Source: Burkholderiales bacterium (GTDB taxonomy: Bacteria > Pseudomonadota > Gammaproteobacteria > Burkholderiales > Burkholderiaceae_C). Taken from it: 36,303 nt of DNA. Shown here piece after piece: positions 1-12,838 of this stretch. The position numbers and the translations under genes were made by a program. Every line of letters starts with the position of its first letter. The stretch's first letter is position 1. A model generated the notes under the pieces. The model had not been told where the DNA came from. It worked only from the letters and a program-made list of their open reading frames with translations, and did no database searches. The DNA is taken from positions 2,568,692-2,604,994 of the forward strand of contig CP070653.1 in the NCBI GenBank assembly GCA_020354665.1. The letters run 5' to 3'.

Positions 1-283
1 GGCGATGGAAATCCTGAACAAGTACGATATCCCGTGCGGGCCGATCCTCTCGATGAAGGAACTGGCATATGAACCTGCGCTGCGCGCCAGCGGCACGGTG
101 GTCGAGGTTGACCACCCGAGCCGCGGCAAGTACCTCACGGTAGGTAACCCGATCAAGCTTTCCGACAGCCCCACCGAGGTCACGCGCTCGCCACTGCTTG
201 GCGAGCACACCGACGAGGTGCTCACCCAGCTCGGCTTCAGTGCGCAGGCCATCGCGTCGCTGCGTGCGCAGGGCGCGGTGTGA
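1..283 (+). CDS. frc: Formyl-CoA:oxalate CoA-transferase, C-terminal end (partial)
   Basis: Only about the last 93 residues are in the window; the gene starts before base 1. Frc moves CoA from formyl-CoA to oxalate, giving oxalyl-CoA and free formate, and works with oxalyl-CoA decarboxylase (Oxc) in the cytoplasm. The visible part matches the family's C-terminal region closely, with the stretches [26 protein letters not shown] and [11 protein letters not shown], the last being typical of class III (CaiB/BaiF) CoA-transferases. The formate dehydrogenase genes start 31 bases downstream on the same strand, which fits a role in oxalate catabolism because Frc releases the formate that the dehydrogenase uses. 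Another class III CoA-transferase is possible, but the similarity to Frc as I remember it is strong. The oxc gene is not visible and may lie upstream. Confidence 0.82.
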   Translation, partial: AMEILNKYDIPCGPILSMKELAYEPALRASGTVVEVDHPSRGKYLTVGNPIKLSDSPTEVTRSPLLGEHTDEVLTQLGFSAQAIASLRAQGAV

Positions 284-314
284 CCGCAGTGCGGCGCTCC
301 ACTCTGAGAGACCG

Positions 315-2008
<1,694 letters not shown>

Positions 2009-2012
<4 letters not shown>

Positions 2013-4840
2013 ACGCGATGACCCGCAACGAAGGCGCGGCGGTCGACGCCCCCAGCGTCGAGTTCGAGCTCAACGGCCGCAGCGTGCGCGGCCGCGCCGG
2101 CGAGCCGATCATCGAGGTCGCCCGGCGCGAGGGCGTCGAGATCCCCCACCTGTGCTACCAGCGCGGCCTCGAGGCGGTCGGCAACTGCCGTGCCTGCATG
2201 GTCGAGATCGCCGGCGAGCGCACGCTCGCGCCCTCGTGCTGCCGCGCACCGAGCGCAGGCATGAAGGTCACGACCGACAGCGAGCGCGCGCTGAAGTCGC
2301 AGAAGCTCGTGCTCGAACTGCTGCAATCGGACATGCCCGAGGCCGACTACACGCGCCACAACGAGGTCGACCACTGGTCGGCCCGGCTCGGGATCGGCAA
2401 GCCGCGATTTGCTGCACGCGCACAGCCCGCGAGCGACCTTTCGCACCCGGCGATCGCAGTCAACCTGGACGCCTGCATCCAGTGCACGCGCTGTCTGCGC
2501 GCCTGCCGCGACGAGCAGGTCAACGATGTGATCGGGCTGGCGTTCCGCGGCGAGCACGCGAAGATCGTGTTCGACATGGACGACCCGATGGGTGCATCGA
2601 CATGTGTAGCTTGCGGCGAGTGCGTGCAGGCGTGCCCGACCGGCGCGCTGATGCCCGCGCGCGAGGCTGCGCTCGCGGTCCCCGACAAGCAGGTGCCCTC
2701 GGTCTGCCCCTATTGCGGCGTCGGCTGCCAGCTGACCTACCACGTCAAGGACAACCGGATCCTGTTCGTCGAGGGCCGCGACGGCCCGGCGAACCACGGC
2801 CGCCTGTGCATCAAGGGGCGCTACGGCTTCGACTACGCGCACCACCCGCAGCGACTGACCAGGCCGCTGATCCGGCGCAAGGACGCACCGCCGAAGTCCG
2901 GTGAGTTTGCGATGGACCCGGACCGGATCATGGACGTGTTCCGTGAAGCGACGTGGGACGAGGCGCTCGAGTTCGCCGGCGGCGGGCTCAAGGCGATCCG
3001 CGACAGGGACGGCCCGAAGGCGCTCGCCGGCTTTGGCTCGGCGAAGGGCAGTAACGAGGAGGCGTACCTGTTCCAGAAGCTCGTGCGCACCGGCTTTCGC
3101 AGCAACAACGTCGATCACTGCACGCGGCTGTGCCACGCCTCGTCGGTGGTCGCGCTGCTCGAGGGGATCGGGTCGGGCGCGGTGAGCAACCCGGTGAGGG
3201 ACGTCGCCAAGGCCGAGGTCGTGATCCTGATCGGCGCGAATCCGACCGTGAATCACCCGGTGGCCGCGACGTTCATCAAGAATGCGGCAAAGAGCGGCAC
3301 CAAGCTGATCGTCTGCGACCCGCGTCGCTCCGACCTCGCGCGCGTGGCACACCGCTTTCTGCAGTTCAAGCCATCGACCGATGTGGCGATGCTCAACGCG
3401 ATGATGCACGTCATCGTCACGGAGGGGCTGGTCGACGAGAAGTTCATCGCCAGCCGCACGATCGGCTACGAGGATCTGCGCAGGAACGTCGAGGGTTACT
3501 CGCCCGAAGCCATGGCGCCGATCTGCGGCATCGACGCTGACACGCTGCGCTACGTGGCGCGGCTGTACGCGCGATCGAGTGCGTCGATGATCCTGTGGGG
3601 CATGGGAATCAGCCAGCACGTGCACGGCACCGACAACGCGCGCTGCCTGATCGCGCTCGCGCTGATGACCGGCCAGATCGGCCGCCCGGGTACCGGGCTG
3701 CACCCGCTGCGCGGGCAGAACAACGTGCAGGGCGCTTCCGACGCGGGCTTGATCCCGATGATGCTGCCCGACTACCAGCATGTCACGAAGCCCGACGCGC
3801 GCGCGCGCTTCGAGCGGCACTGGAACCTCGCGCCGGGGACCTTGGACGACAAGGTCGGCCTGACCGTCGTCGAAGTCATGCAGGCGATCAAGAGGGGCGA
3901 GATCCGCGGCATGTATGTGCAGGGCGAGAACCCGGCGATGTCGGATCCGGACGCGAACCACGCACGTGAGTCGCTGGCCGCGCTCGAGCACCTCGTGGTG
4001 CAGGACATCTTCCTGACCGAGACCGCGTACCTCGCCGACGTGATCCTGCCGGCGGGCGCATTCCCGGAGAAGACCGGCACCTTCACCAACACCGACCGCC
4101 TCGTGCAACTGGGCCGCCAGGCGATCGACCCGCCGGGCGACGCGCGCCAGGACCTGTGGATCATTCAGGAGATCGGCAAGCGTCTCGGACTGCCCTGGAA
4201 CTACGGGCACGTCAGCGAAGTATTCGACGAGATGCGCCATGCGATGCCGAGCATTGCGGGCATCACCTGGGACCGGCTTGAGCGCGAGCACGCGGTGACC
4301 TACCCCTGCGCACATGAGGGCGACCCCGGACAGCCCGTCGTATTCATCGATGATTTTCCGCGCGAGGGGGGTAAAGCGCGCTTCGTGCCCGCGGACATCA
4401 TTCCCTCCAACGAACGTCCCGATGCCGACTACCCGATGGTGCTGATCACCGGCCGCCAGCTCGAGCACTGGCACACCGGCAGCATGACGCGCCGCGCGAG
4501 CGTGCTCGATGCGATCGAGCCCGATCCAACCGCGCTCGTCCATCCGCTGGACCTCGCTGCGCTGGGCGCCAAGCCGGGAGACGTCGTGACGATCGAGTCG
4601 CGCCGCGGTGCGGTGTCGCTCTACGCGCGCGCCGAGGAAGGAACGCCGCGCGGCGCAGTCTTCGTGCCGTTCTGCTACTACGAAGCGGCGATCAACAAGC
4701 TCACCAACCCCGCGCTCGACCCGTTCGCGAAGATCCCGGAGTTCAAGTACTGCGCGGTGCGCGTGCGCAGCGGCGGGATGCCTCCGCAGCAGGGCAGCTA
4801 CGGCGGCGGGCAGCTGTTGGCGCCAACCACGACGGCTTGA
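2009..4840 (+). CDS. fdsA: NAD-dependent formate dehydrogenase, catalytic alpha subunit (molybdenum, cysteine type)
   Basis: A 943-residue molybdopterin enzyme that oxidises formate to CO2 in the cytoplasm. In order: a 2Fe-2S ferredoxin-like domain (residues about 15-95); a His/Cys NuoG-like cluster region around residue 115; two 4Fe-4S motifs starting at C156 (CIQCTRCLRAC) and C199 (CVACGECVQACPTGA); a further 4Fe-4S site starting at C233 (CPYCGVGC); then the molybdopterin domains. The active-site stretch is DHCTRLCHASS. By comparison with E. coli FdhF, C375 replaces selenocysteine as metal ligand, followed by the conserved H376. The C-terminal MGD-binding domain begins near the MVLITGRQLEHWHTGSMT-like stretch. 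The start codon overlaps the fdsB stop by four bases. No fdsC (sulfuration chaperone) or fdsD gene follows; the next gene is unrelated. Confidence 0.92.
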
Positions 4841-4914
4841 TGGTGGCGATCGCCGCTCGCACATGAGCCGCCCGCTTGTGCAACGGCAATCTGCCGCGCA
4901 ATAACTCCGGGAGC

Positions 4915-4931
4915 GCCGCGTCGGCCGCGGC
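4915..4931 (+). other. GC-rich hairpin before the TerC-UspA start
   Basis: A perfect 6-base-pair inverted repeat (GCCGCG / CGCGGC) with a 5-base loop ends 11 bases before the ATG at 4943, where a ribosome binding site would lie. It is not followed by a U-tract, so it is not a classic terminator for fdsA. It could affect translation of the TerC fusion, or be chance in DNA this rich in GC. Confidence 0.25.
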
Positions 4932-4942
4932 ACGACATCACG

Positions 4943-6127
4943 ATGGAAATGCTCGCCAGCACTGAGTTCTGGATTGCCGTCGGTCAGATCATCATGATCG
5001 ACATCCTGCTCGGCGGCGACAACGCGGTGGTCATCGCACTGGCCTGCCGGAAGCTGCCGGCCCATCAGCGCAGGCAGGGCATTCTGTGGGGCACGGCCGG
5101 TGCGATCGTGCTGCGGATCGTCCTGATCTTCTTCGCGCTCAAGCTGCTGGCGATCCCCTTCCTGAAGATCGTCGGCGCGCTGCTGCTGATCTGGATCGGC
5201 GTCAAGCTGCTCGTTCCCGAGCACGAGGACGGCCACGCCAGCATCGAGGGCAGCGACCGGCTGTGGGGTGCCGTCAAGACCGTCATCCTCGCCGACTTCG
5301 TGATGAGCGTGGACAACGTGATCGCGATTGCCGGCGCGGCCGAAACCTCAGGCTCCGTCCACAGCATGGCGCTCGTCATCTTCGGCGTCCTGGTCAGCAT
5401 CCCGATCATCGTCTGGGGCAGCCAGATGGTGATCAAGCTGATGGACCGCTTTCCGATCATCATCACGCTGGGAGGCATGCTGCTGGGATGGATCGCCGGA
5501 ACGATGATCGTCACCGATCCCGCGCTCGTGAACCCGGACATCATGCCCGGCATGCCCAAGATCGCGGCAACCGACGCGGTGCGCTATGGCGCTGGGGTCG
5601 TCGGCGCCTTGCTCGTGCTGGCGATCGGCAAGCTGATGATCGCGCGCGAGGTGGTGCCGGTACCGGTCGCCGCCGCACCCAGAGCCGCCGGGCGACTGCG
5701 GCGCATCCTGCTCGCGGTGGACGGCTCGCCCCCGTCGGCACGGGCAACGCAGCACGTCATCGAGATGCGCAGGGACCTCGCCGATGCCACCGCGCTCGAC
5801 CTGCACCTCCTGCATGTGCAGCGGCCGGTTTCGGGCGACGTTTCAAGCTTCGTCGCCAGCAGGTCCCTCGAGGAGTACTACAAGGAGCAGAACGAACAGG
5901 CGCTGGCGCCGGCGCGCAAGTTGCTCGACGAGGCCCGAGTACCCTATGAGGCGCACGAGCGCGTCGGCAGCCCCGCTGAAAGCATCGCGAAAGAGGCTCG
6001 AGCCCTGGCTTGCGATCTCATCATCATGGGAACCCGCGGCCATGGCCCTCCGGTCTCGGCGCTGCTGGGTTCCGTAGCGCAAGGCACGATCGAGCACGCG
6101 CAGGTGCCCGTGATGCTGGTGAAGTAG
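4943..6127 (+). CDS. TerC-family membrane protein fused to a universal stress (UspA) domain
   Basis: A 394-residue protein. Residues about 1-225 form a multi-helix membrane domain of the TerC/YjbE type. It carries the two family signatures with acidic and Asn residues in membrane segments, DILLGGDNAVVIALA and DFVMSVDNVIAIAGAAE. TerC relatives are linked to metal homeostasis, especially manganese efflux, and to tellurite resistance. Residues about 250-394 are a UspA domain, beginning with the beta strand RILLAVDGSP and ending with the ATP-binding pattern G-x2-G-x9-G-S in GTRGHGPPVSALLGS. A nucleotide-binding sensor joined to a metal transporter suggests regulation of transport by ATP, but this is inference. 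The start has no strong ribosome site; a GC hairpin (4915-4931) lies just upstream. The downstream gene is convergent. Confidence 0.85.
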   Translation: MEMLASTEFWIAVGQIIMIDILLGGDNAVVIALACRKLPAHQRRQGILWGTAGAIVLRIVLIFFALKLLAIPFLKIVGALLLIWIGVKLLVPEHEDGHASIEGSDRLWGAVKTVILADFVMSVDNVIAIAGAAETSGSVHSMALVIFGVLVSIPIIVWGSQMVIKLMDRFPIIITLGGMLLGWIAGTMIVTDPALVNPDIMPGMPKIAATDAVRYGAGVVGALLVLAIGKLMIAREVVPVPVAAAPRAAGRLRRILLAVDGSPPSARATQHVIEMRRDLADATALDLHLLHVQRPVSGDVSSFVASRSLEEYYKEQNEQALAPARKLLDEARVPYEAHERVGSPAESIAKEARALACDLIIMGTRGHGPPVSALLGSVAQGTIEHAQVPVMLVK

Positions 6128-6364
6128 CCGCTGCGCGCGGGCCGGGGGGCCGCAAGCGCGAGGCGAGCACCGGGACCTTGGCGTGGGGACCAGGACTTTC
6201 TGCGTCCAGCTGCCCAGCAGCACGCGTTTCAAGCCGCGTCAGCCGTGCGAGGCCATCGCGATCGGGTCGCGCCGGGGAGCGCGCAGAGCCCCGACGTCGA
6301 TGCCGAGCCGGCTCCGGTGCTGGGGCCGCTGCGCAACTGACTGGGCGCGTGCTGCGGCCGCGGA

Positions 6365-9073
<2,709 letters not shown>

Positions 9074-9351
9074 CGATTCCTCCTCGCTCGAGTCCTGTCT
9101 TCGGCACGGCGGGCTGGTGCACACGGCCGGCCATCGTCGCGACTGCTTCCCGCGCAGCGCGGAGTTTAGGGTCAGCGGGGAGGTCCGGACCCCAACTTCA
9201 TTCCGATCGACGAAGGCCTGTCGGCGGCCGACAAGGGTCTGCGGTAGAGTGCCCGGCAGCGGTCATGGCCGAGCTCGTGCGCGGCTCGCCCAACGACGGA
9301 CGCCCCCCTTGGATCGGGATCTCGACGGGCGTCGCGGTCCTGCTCTTCGAC

Positions 9352-10092
9352 TCATTCCTGACCGGCCCCTACCCCGTGTCGCCGCGCACACCTGGTCGAA
9401 CCGCACCGCCGAGCAGCCGCTCGCGGTTCGCCCGCTCTTCGCCGACGGTTACGTGCTTCGGCGAGCACGCCGTCGAAGCCCGGCTTCTTCACGCGCTCGC
9501 CCAACGCTTCGAGCACCAGGACGAGCGTGATCGCGAAGGTCACGTTGAGGATGGGGAAGGACGCCGGCCGGCCCCGGTGCCGGAAGAAGTCCATGAACTC
9601 GACGCCGGTCACGCTGTGCGGCGTCTGCGGCGGCCGGTCGCCCAGCAGCATTGGCGAGCCCATGAAGTCGGCCGAGAAGCCGATCATCAGCACCAGCGGC
9701 GTGATCGGCAGCTTCAGCGCCCGCGCCAGCGGCAGCGCCACCGGCGCCATCATCAGGATCACGACGACGTTGGCGACGAACATGGAGACCGCGCCGGCCA
9801 GCAGCGACAGCGTGATCTCCAGCAGCCCGGGCCGGCCGCCCGACAGGCGCAGCGCCTGCACCGACAGCCAGCTCGGCACGCCGGTCTTGCCGAACTAAGC
9901 AGCGATCGTCCACACGCTGACCAGGATCGCCATCACGTTCCAGTCGACCCGGCCGAACGCATCGACGTCGGTCATCACGCCGATCCAGATCATTACGCTC
10001 ACGCCGATTAGCGCTGCCACCGTGCTGTCGACGACGTTCCAGATCACGACGACGATCGTCACGGCGAAGATCGCGACGGCCAGCCAAGCCAT
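9352..10092 (-). pseudogene. Remnant of an ArsB/NhaD/SLC13-like ion permease, with in-frame TAG and missing C-terminal half
   Basis: Read from the ATG at 10092, the frame encodes a membrane protein start (MAWLAVAIFAVTIVVVIW) for 65 codons. It then meets a TAG stop (9895-9897) and continues in the same frame for about 180 more codons to 9352. The part after the stop still looks like the permease family: FGKTGVPSW, a helix ending in ANVVVILMMAPVALPLAR, then MLLGDRPPQ where family members have a conserved glycine/aspartate-rich re-entrant region. The product should be about 420 residues, but the match fades near 9480 and no second half is found in any minus-strand frame. A nonsense mutation plus truncation is the simplest reading. 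Its exact family (arsenite, sodium/proton or carboxylate transport) cannot be fixed. Confidence 0.6.
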
Positions 10093-10377
10093 GATGTCCC
10101 TCAGTCCCCGCCCTCGGTCATCGTGGCCGAACCGAATCAACGCGCGCCGCGCCCGCGCGACGCCGGGCGGGAAGGGCAAGGGGACCGGCTCGAACCGCAA
10201 CCGGATTGAGTCAAGACCTCGCGTCATCGGACGACCAAAGCCAACGCGGGTTCGCGAGCCGGCCGGCTGTTGAATGCATGCGGTGCCGCCGACCGGCGCC
10301 CGCGACACTGGCGGTCGTCGGATTGCCAGACCGCCCGTGTAGCGCCGCAGTGCGACCGTGCGCCACGGCGCGTGACC

Positions 10378-10851
10378 TCAGGCGCGCCGGCCTGTCTTGA
10401 GCAGCGCGTGCACCGCACGCCATTCCTGCGCGCTGACCGGCGTGATCGACAGCCGGTTACCGGGCTTGAGCACGATCATCGTCGCGAGCGCAGGGTGCGC
10501 GCGCATCTCGGCCAGCGGCAGCAGCCGTGTCTTGCGCACGAACTTCACGTCGACACTGACCCATCGCGGCCCCTGCTGGGTCGACTTCGGGTCGAAGTAC
10601 GGGCTCGCCGGCTCGAACTGCGTGGCGTCGGGGTACGGCGCACTCGCCACCTCGGCGAGGCCGGCGATGCCGGGCTCGGCGCACGACGAGTGGTAGTAGA
10701 GAACGCCATCGCCGACACGCATCGCGTCGCGCATGAAGTTGCGTGCCTGATAGTTGCGCACGCCAGTCCACGGCACGCGATGCCCGGGAGCGCGCGCCAG
10801 ATCGTCGATCGAACACTCGTCGGGTTCGACCTTCATCAGCCAGTAAGCCAC
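10378..10851 (-). CDS. EVE-domain protein
   Basis: A 157-residue single-domain protein that starts MAYWLMKVEPDECSIDDL, the usual beginning of EVE-domain proteins (thymocyte nuclear protein 1 family, PUA-like fold). Other family landmarks are WTGVRNYQARNFMRD, GDGVLYYHSSC and an aromatic cage region further on. EVE domains are thought to bind modified bases in DNA or RNA; the cellular role of this stand-alone form is unknown. It lies downstream of the 6S RNA gene on the same strand, with a gap of about 30 bases, so read-through from the 6S promoter could contribute to its expression. Confidence 0.85.
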   Translation of the reverse strand: MAYWLMKVEPDECSIDDLARAPGHRVPWTGVRNYQARNFMRDAMRVGDGVLYYHSSCAEPGIAGLAEVASAPYPDATQFEPASPYFDPKSTQQGPRWVSVDVKFVRKTRLLPLAEMRAHPALATMIVLKPGNRLSITPVSAQEWRAVHALLKTGRRA

Positions 10852-10883
10852 ACCGCGCCCCGATCAGGCCAAGTGGTTCGAGA

Positions 10884-11066
10884 GGTGTCCGCTGCGAGCC
10901 GTGAGCCGCATTCCTGAACCCTTGGTGAAGTTCAGGTGGGCGAGGTCAGCGGGGCTTCGGGTTCATCTGACGCGAGACGATCACACCAGCCGGGCAATCT
11001 TCCTCTCCCTTGCTCATTGAGCATCGGTTCAAGGAACTATAGGACCCACGCGAACGCAGCGGACGC
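10884..11066 (-). ncRNA. ssrS: 6S RNA
   Basis: 6S RNA binds the housekeeping RNA polymerase holoenzyme and lowers transcription in stationary phase. Evidence is position (directly downstream of zapA on the same strand, its conserved place in proteobacteria), size (about 180 nt, edges estimated) and structure. The 5' strand GTCCGCTGC (11063-11055) pairs perfectly with GCAGCGGAC (10895-10887) to form the closing stem. The 5' arm contains CCTTGAACCGATGCTCAAT, resembling the E. coli 5' arm, and the 3' arm contains CACCAAGGGTTCAGG, resembling E. coli CCAAGGGTTCAAGG. A TAGAAT -10 box sits just upstream. No protein frame here resembles a known gene. A covariance-model search would settle it. Confidence 0.83.
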
Positions 11067-11070
11067 AGCC

Positions 11071-11076
11071 ATTCTA
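11071..11076 (-). promoter_or_regulatory. Probable -10 element of the 6S RNA promoter
   Basis: TAGAAT on the minus strand matches the sigma70 -10 consensus at five of six positions and lies 5-8 bases before the predicted 5' end of the 6S RNA. I cannot pick out a good -35 box; the sequence 17 bases upstream is C-rich. Confidence 0.45.
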
Positions 11077-11115
11077 GACCCCTCGCGGTGCTGGGGGATC
11101 GATCGGCCGTGAGAT

Positions 11116-11427
11116 TTACAGCAGCTGTCCGTCGTCGCCAAGCGCCGCATCGACGCGCGCGATCAGTGCGTCGACATGGGCGGCCTGCGCGTCGTCGAGC
11201 GCCTTTTCCTGGACCGCATCTGCGGGCGGGCGGTCGGCCAGCGCGTAGGCCAGGTTCAGCGCGGCCAGCACGGCAATGCGCTCGCGCGCCTTGATCTTGC
11301 CGGCGTCGCGAATTGCGCTCATCTCGCGATCGACGCTGGCCACCGCCTCGAGCAGCGATCGCTCGCCGCCGTCCGGGCAGCCGAGGATGTAGTTCTGCCC
11401 CATGATCGTGACCTCGATCTGCTTCAC
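11116..11427 (-). CDS. zapA: Cell division protein ZapA
   Basis: A 103-residue protein that binds FtsZ and bundles its filaments at the division ring. It begins MKQIEVTIMGQNYILGCPDG, the typical beta strand and turn of ZapA, followed by the helix with LLEAVASVDREM and a long C-terminal helix (residues about 45-95) suited to a dimeric or tetrameric coiled coil. The start overlaps the stop of the upstream zapB-like gene by four bases (11424-11427), so the two are probably translated together. The gene is followed by 6S RNA, its usual neighbour. Confidence 0.92.
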   Translation of the reverse strand: MKQIEVTIMGQNYILGCPDGGERSLLEAVASVDREMSAIRDAGKIKARERIAVLAALNLAYALADRPPADAVQEKALDDAQAAHVDALIARVDAALGDDGQLL

Positions 11428-11633
11428 GGCGTGTCCTTCTCGCTGGTGGCCGGCAGGCGCTCGAGCAGTGCATCGATGCGCGCGCGCGCGGCGGCGAGCC
11501 GTGACTTGAGGTTGTCGCGCTCCGCGTTCACCACCGCGAGTTGCTGCTCGAGCAGGCCGTTGGTGCGCTTGAGCTCCGCGTGACGGAGCACCAGGCGCTC
11601 CACGCGCTCGGCGAGTTCGTCGATCTTGGCCAT
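11424..11633 (-). CDS. Small coiled-coil protein upstream of zapA (ZapB-like, TIGR02449 type)
   Basis: A 69-residue protein that is almost entirely helical, with leucines spaced as in a coiled coil (IDELAERVERLVL, LLEQQLAVVNAERDNLKSRL). Small coiled-coil proteins of this kind lie directly upstream of zapA in many beta- and gammaproteobacteria and are annotated as TIGR02449 or ZapB-like. A role with ZapA and FtsZ at the division site is likely from position but unproven. The start at 11633 (MAKIDELAERV) is chosen from the family pattern; the frame continues 13 codons upstream without coding character. It overlaps zapA by four bases. Confidence 0.75.
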   Translation of the reverse strand: MAKIDELAERVERLVLRHAELKRTNGLLEQQLAVVNAERDNLKSRLAAARARIDALLERLPATSEKDTP

Positions 11634-11703
11634 GGGCGCTCGCAGTGTCGCAGGCGAAAGGCAGATAACCAATTGTAGGCGGGACGGCGCGGCGGCCGGC
11701 GTC

Positions 11704-12213
11704 TCAGCGACGTGCGCCCGAACGCGACTCGCCCGCCTGTTGCCGCAACAAGATCAGCGCGGCAGCCGCCAGCAAGACGAACACCGCCAGGCTCCAGAAC
11801 TCGTAGGGCACGCCGAGCATCGTGACCGCCGCTTCGAAGCACGTGGCACGGACCTCGAACACGTCGGGCAGCAGACGATCGAGACCCGAGCCCGAGATGA
11901 TGCGGTCCGCCAGCGTCAGTGCGCACGACTTGGATTTCGCGGCGACGAAATGCTGCCACAGCACGGCAGCGATGCCTGCCGTTGCGAGCGCATCGACCGC
12001 CACCGCGGCGGCCAGCTGCACGCCGCGGCGCGGCCAGGCGAGCGTGAGCAGGGCCAGCGCAGCGATCGCGAGGAAGATCATGCGCTGCAGGATGCACCAC
12101 GGGCAGGGCTGCAGCCCGAAGCCATGCTGCGACACCAGACCGCTGGCGACCGCCCCCACGCCGGCGACGGCGATCCCGACCAGCAGCGTGCGCGGCGAGA
12201 GCCTGCCGCTCAT
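11704..12213 (-). CDS. dsbB: Disulfide bond formation protein DsbB
   Basis: A 169-residue inner-membrane protein with four helices that reoxidises periplasmic DsbA and passes electrons to quinone. Both redox pairs are present: the first at C37 and C40 (QPCPWCILQR), the second at C97 and C125 in the second periplasmic loop (KSKSCALTL and RATCFEA). Length agrees with the family. The start at 12213 (MSGRLSPRTLLVG) overlaps the stop of the ridA-like gene by four bases (12210-12213). The frame is open further upstream but reads as antisense-like arginine-rich sequence. Confidence 0.92.
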   Translation of the reverse strand: MSGRLSPRTLLVGIAVAGVGAVASGLVSQHGFGLQPCPWCILQRMIFLAIAALALLTLAWPRRGVQLAAAVAVDALATAGIAAVLWQHFVAAKSKSCALTLADRIISGSGLDRLLPDVFEVRATCFEAAVTMLGVPYEFWSLAVFVLLAAAALILLRQQAGESRSGARR

Positions 12214-12683
12214 CGAACCTGCGCCACCAGCTCGATCTCGACGCAGGCGCCCATCGGTATCTGCGCAACGCCGAAGGCGCTGCGCGCGTGCGCGCCGCGC
12301 TCGGCGCCGAACACCTCGACCAGCAACTGGGAGCAACCGTTGGTCACCAGGTGATGATCGGTGAACGACGGTGTGCTGTTGACCAGGCTCATCACCTTGA
12401 CGATGCGAACGACACGCTCGAGATCGCTGTCGAGTGCCGCAGCCAACGTGCCCATCAGGTCGATCGCGACGGCGCGGGCTGCCTGCGCGCCGGTGGCTGT
12501 GTCGACGTCGCGCCCGAGCTGACCGACCCAGGGCTTGCCGTCCTTCCTCGCGATGTGGCCCGACAGGAAAACGAGGTCGCCGGTGCGCACGAAGGGCACG
12601 TAGGCGGCGGCGGGGACCGCCACGGGCGGCAGCGTGATGCTAAGCGCCTGCAGGCGCGCAGCGATCGTCGTATCGGCGGGCAT
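12210..12683 (-). CDS. RidA-family protein (YjgF/YER057c/UK114)
   Basis: A 157-residue protein of the RidA superfamily. Members hydrolyse reactive enamine/imine intermediates or related compounds. The family pattern is clear: YVPFVRTGDLVFLSGH near residue 30, GTLAAALDSDLERVVRIVKV in the middle, and the C-terminal RSAFGVAQIPMGACVEIE, which contains the conserved substrate-binding arginine. It is longer than E. coli RidA (128 residues) and resembles the YjgH/Atu-type subgroup, so imine deaminase activity should not be assumed. The start at 12683 has a GAGGAG ribosome site. It is first in a compact set with dsbB and is divergent from comEC. Confidence 0.88.
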   Translation of the reverse strand: MPADTTIAARLQALSITLPPVAVPAAAYVPFVRTGDLVFLSGHIARKDGKPWVGQLGRDVDTATGAQAARAVAIDLMGTLAAALDSDLERVVRIVKVMSLVNSTPSFTDHHLVTNGCSQLLVEVFGAERGAHARSAFGVAQIPMGACVEIELVAQVR

Positions 12684-12838
12684 GTCGGGGACTCCTCGAT
12701 GGGTTGGCTGGCGCGTCAAGCAAGAGACACAGACCGTGCCTTGCCGACATGTCAAGCCGCCCCGAGGGGGGAAGCGAGCGCGCCAAGGCGATCCTACACT
12801 GCCCGCGTGCGTGCCAGGCACGGCAGCGCGCACACAAG

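Noticed and set aside
4841-4942. A manganese (yybP-ykoY) riboswitch upstream of the TerC fusion, as found before some terC-like genes
   Set aside because: I could not find the conserved paired loops of that riboswitch in the 102-base leader. Only a short GC hairpin is present.
6128-6364. Possible small gene or strong terminator in the convergent gap between the TerC fusion and the P-type ATPase
   Set aside because: Open frames here are arginine-rich with no resemblance to known proteins, and no hairpin followed by a T-tract is visible.
9265-10011. Plus-strand open frame opposite the permease remnant
   Set aside because: The translation is mostly low-complexity charged sequence. The minus strand carries hydrophobic permease-like helices, so the plus frame is a shadow.
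10946-11473. Minus-strand open frame over zapA and the 6S RNA
   Set aside because: It runs out of frame through zapA and through the structured 6S RNA. Both of those are better supported.
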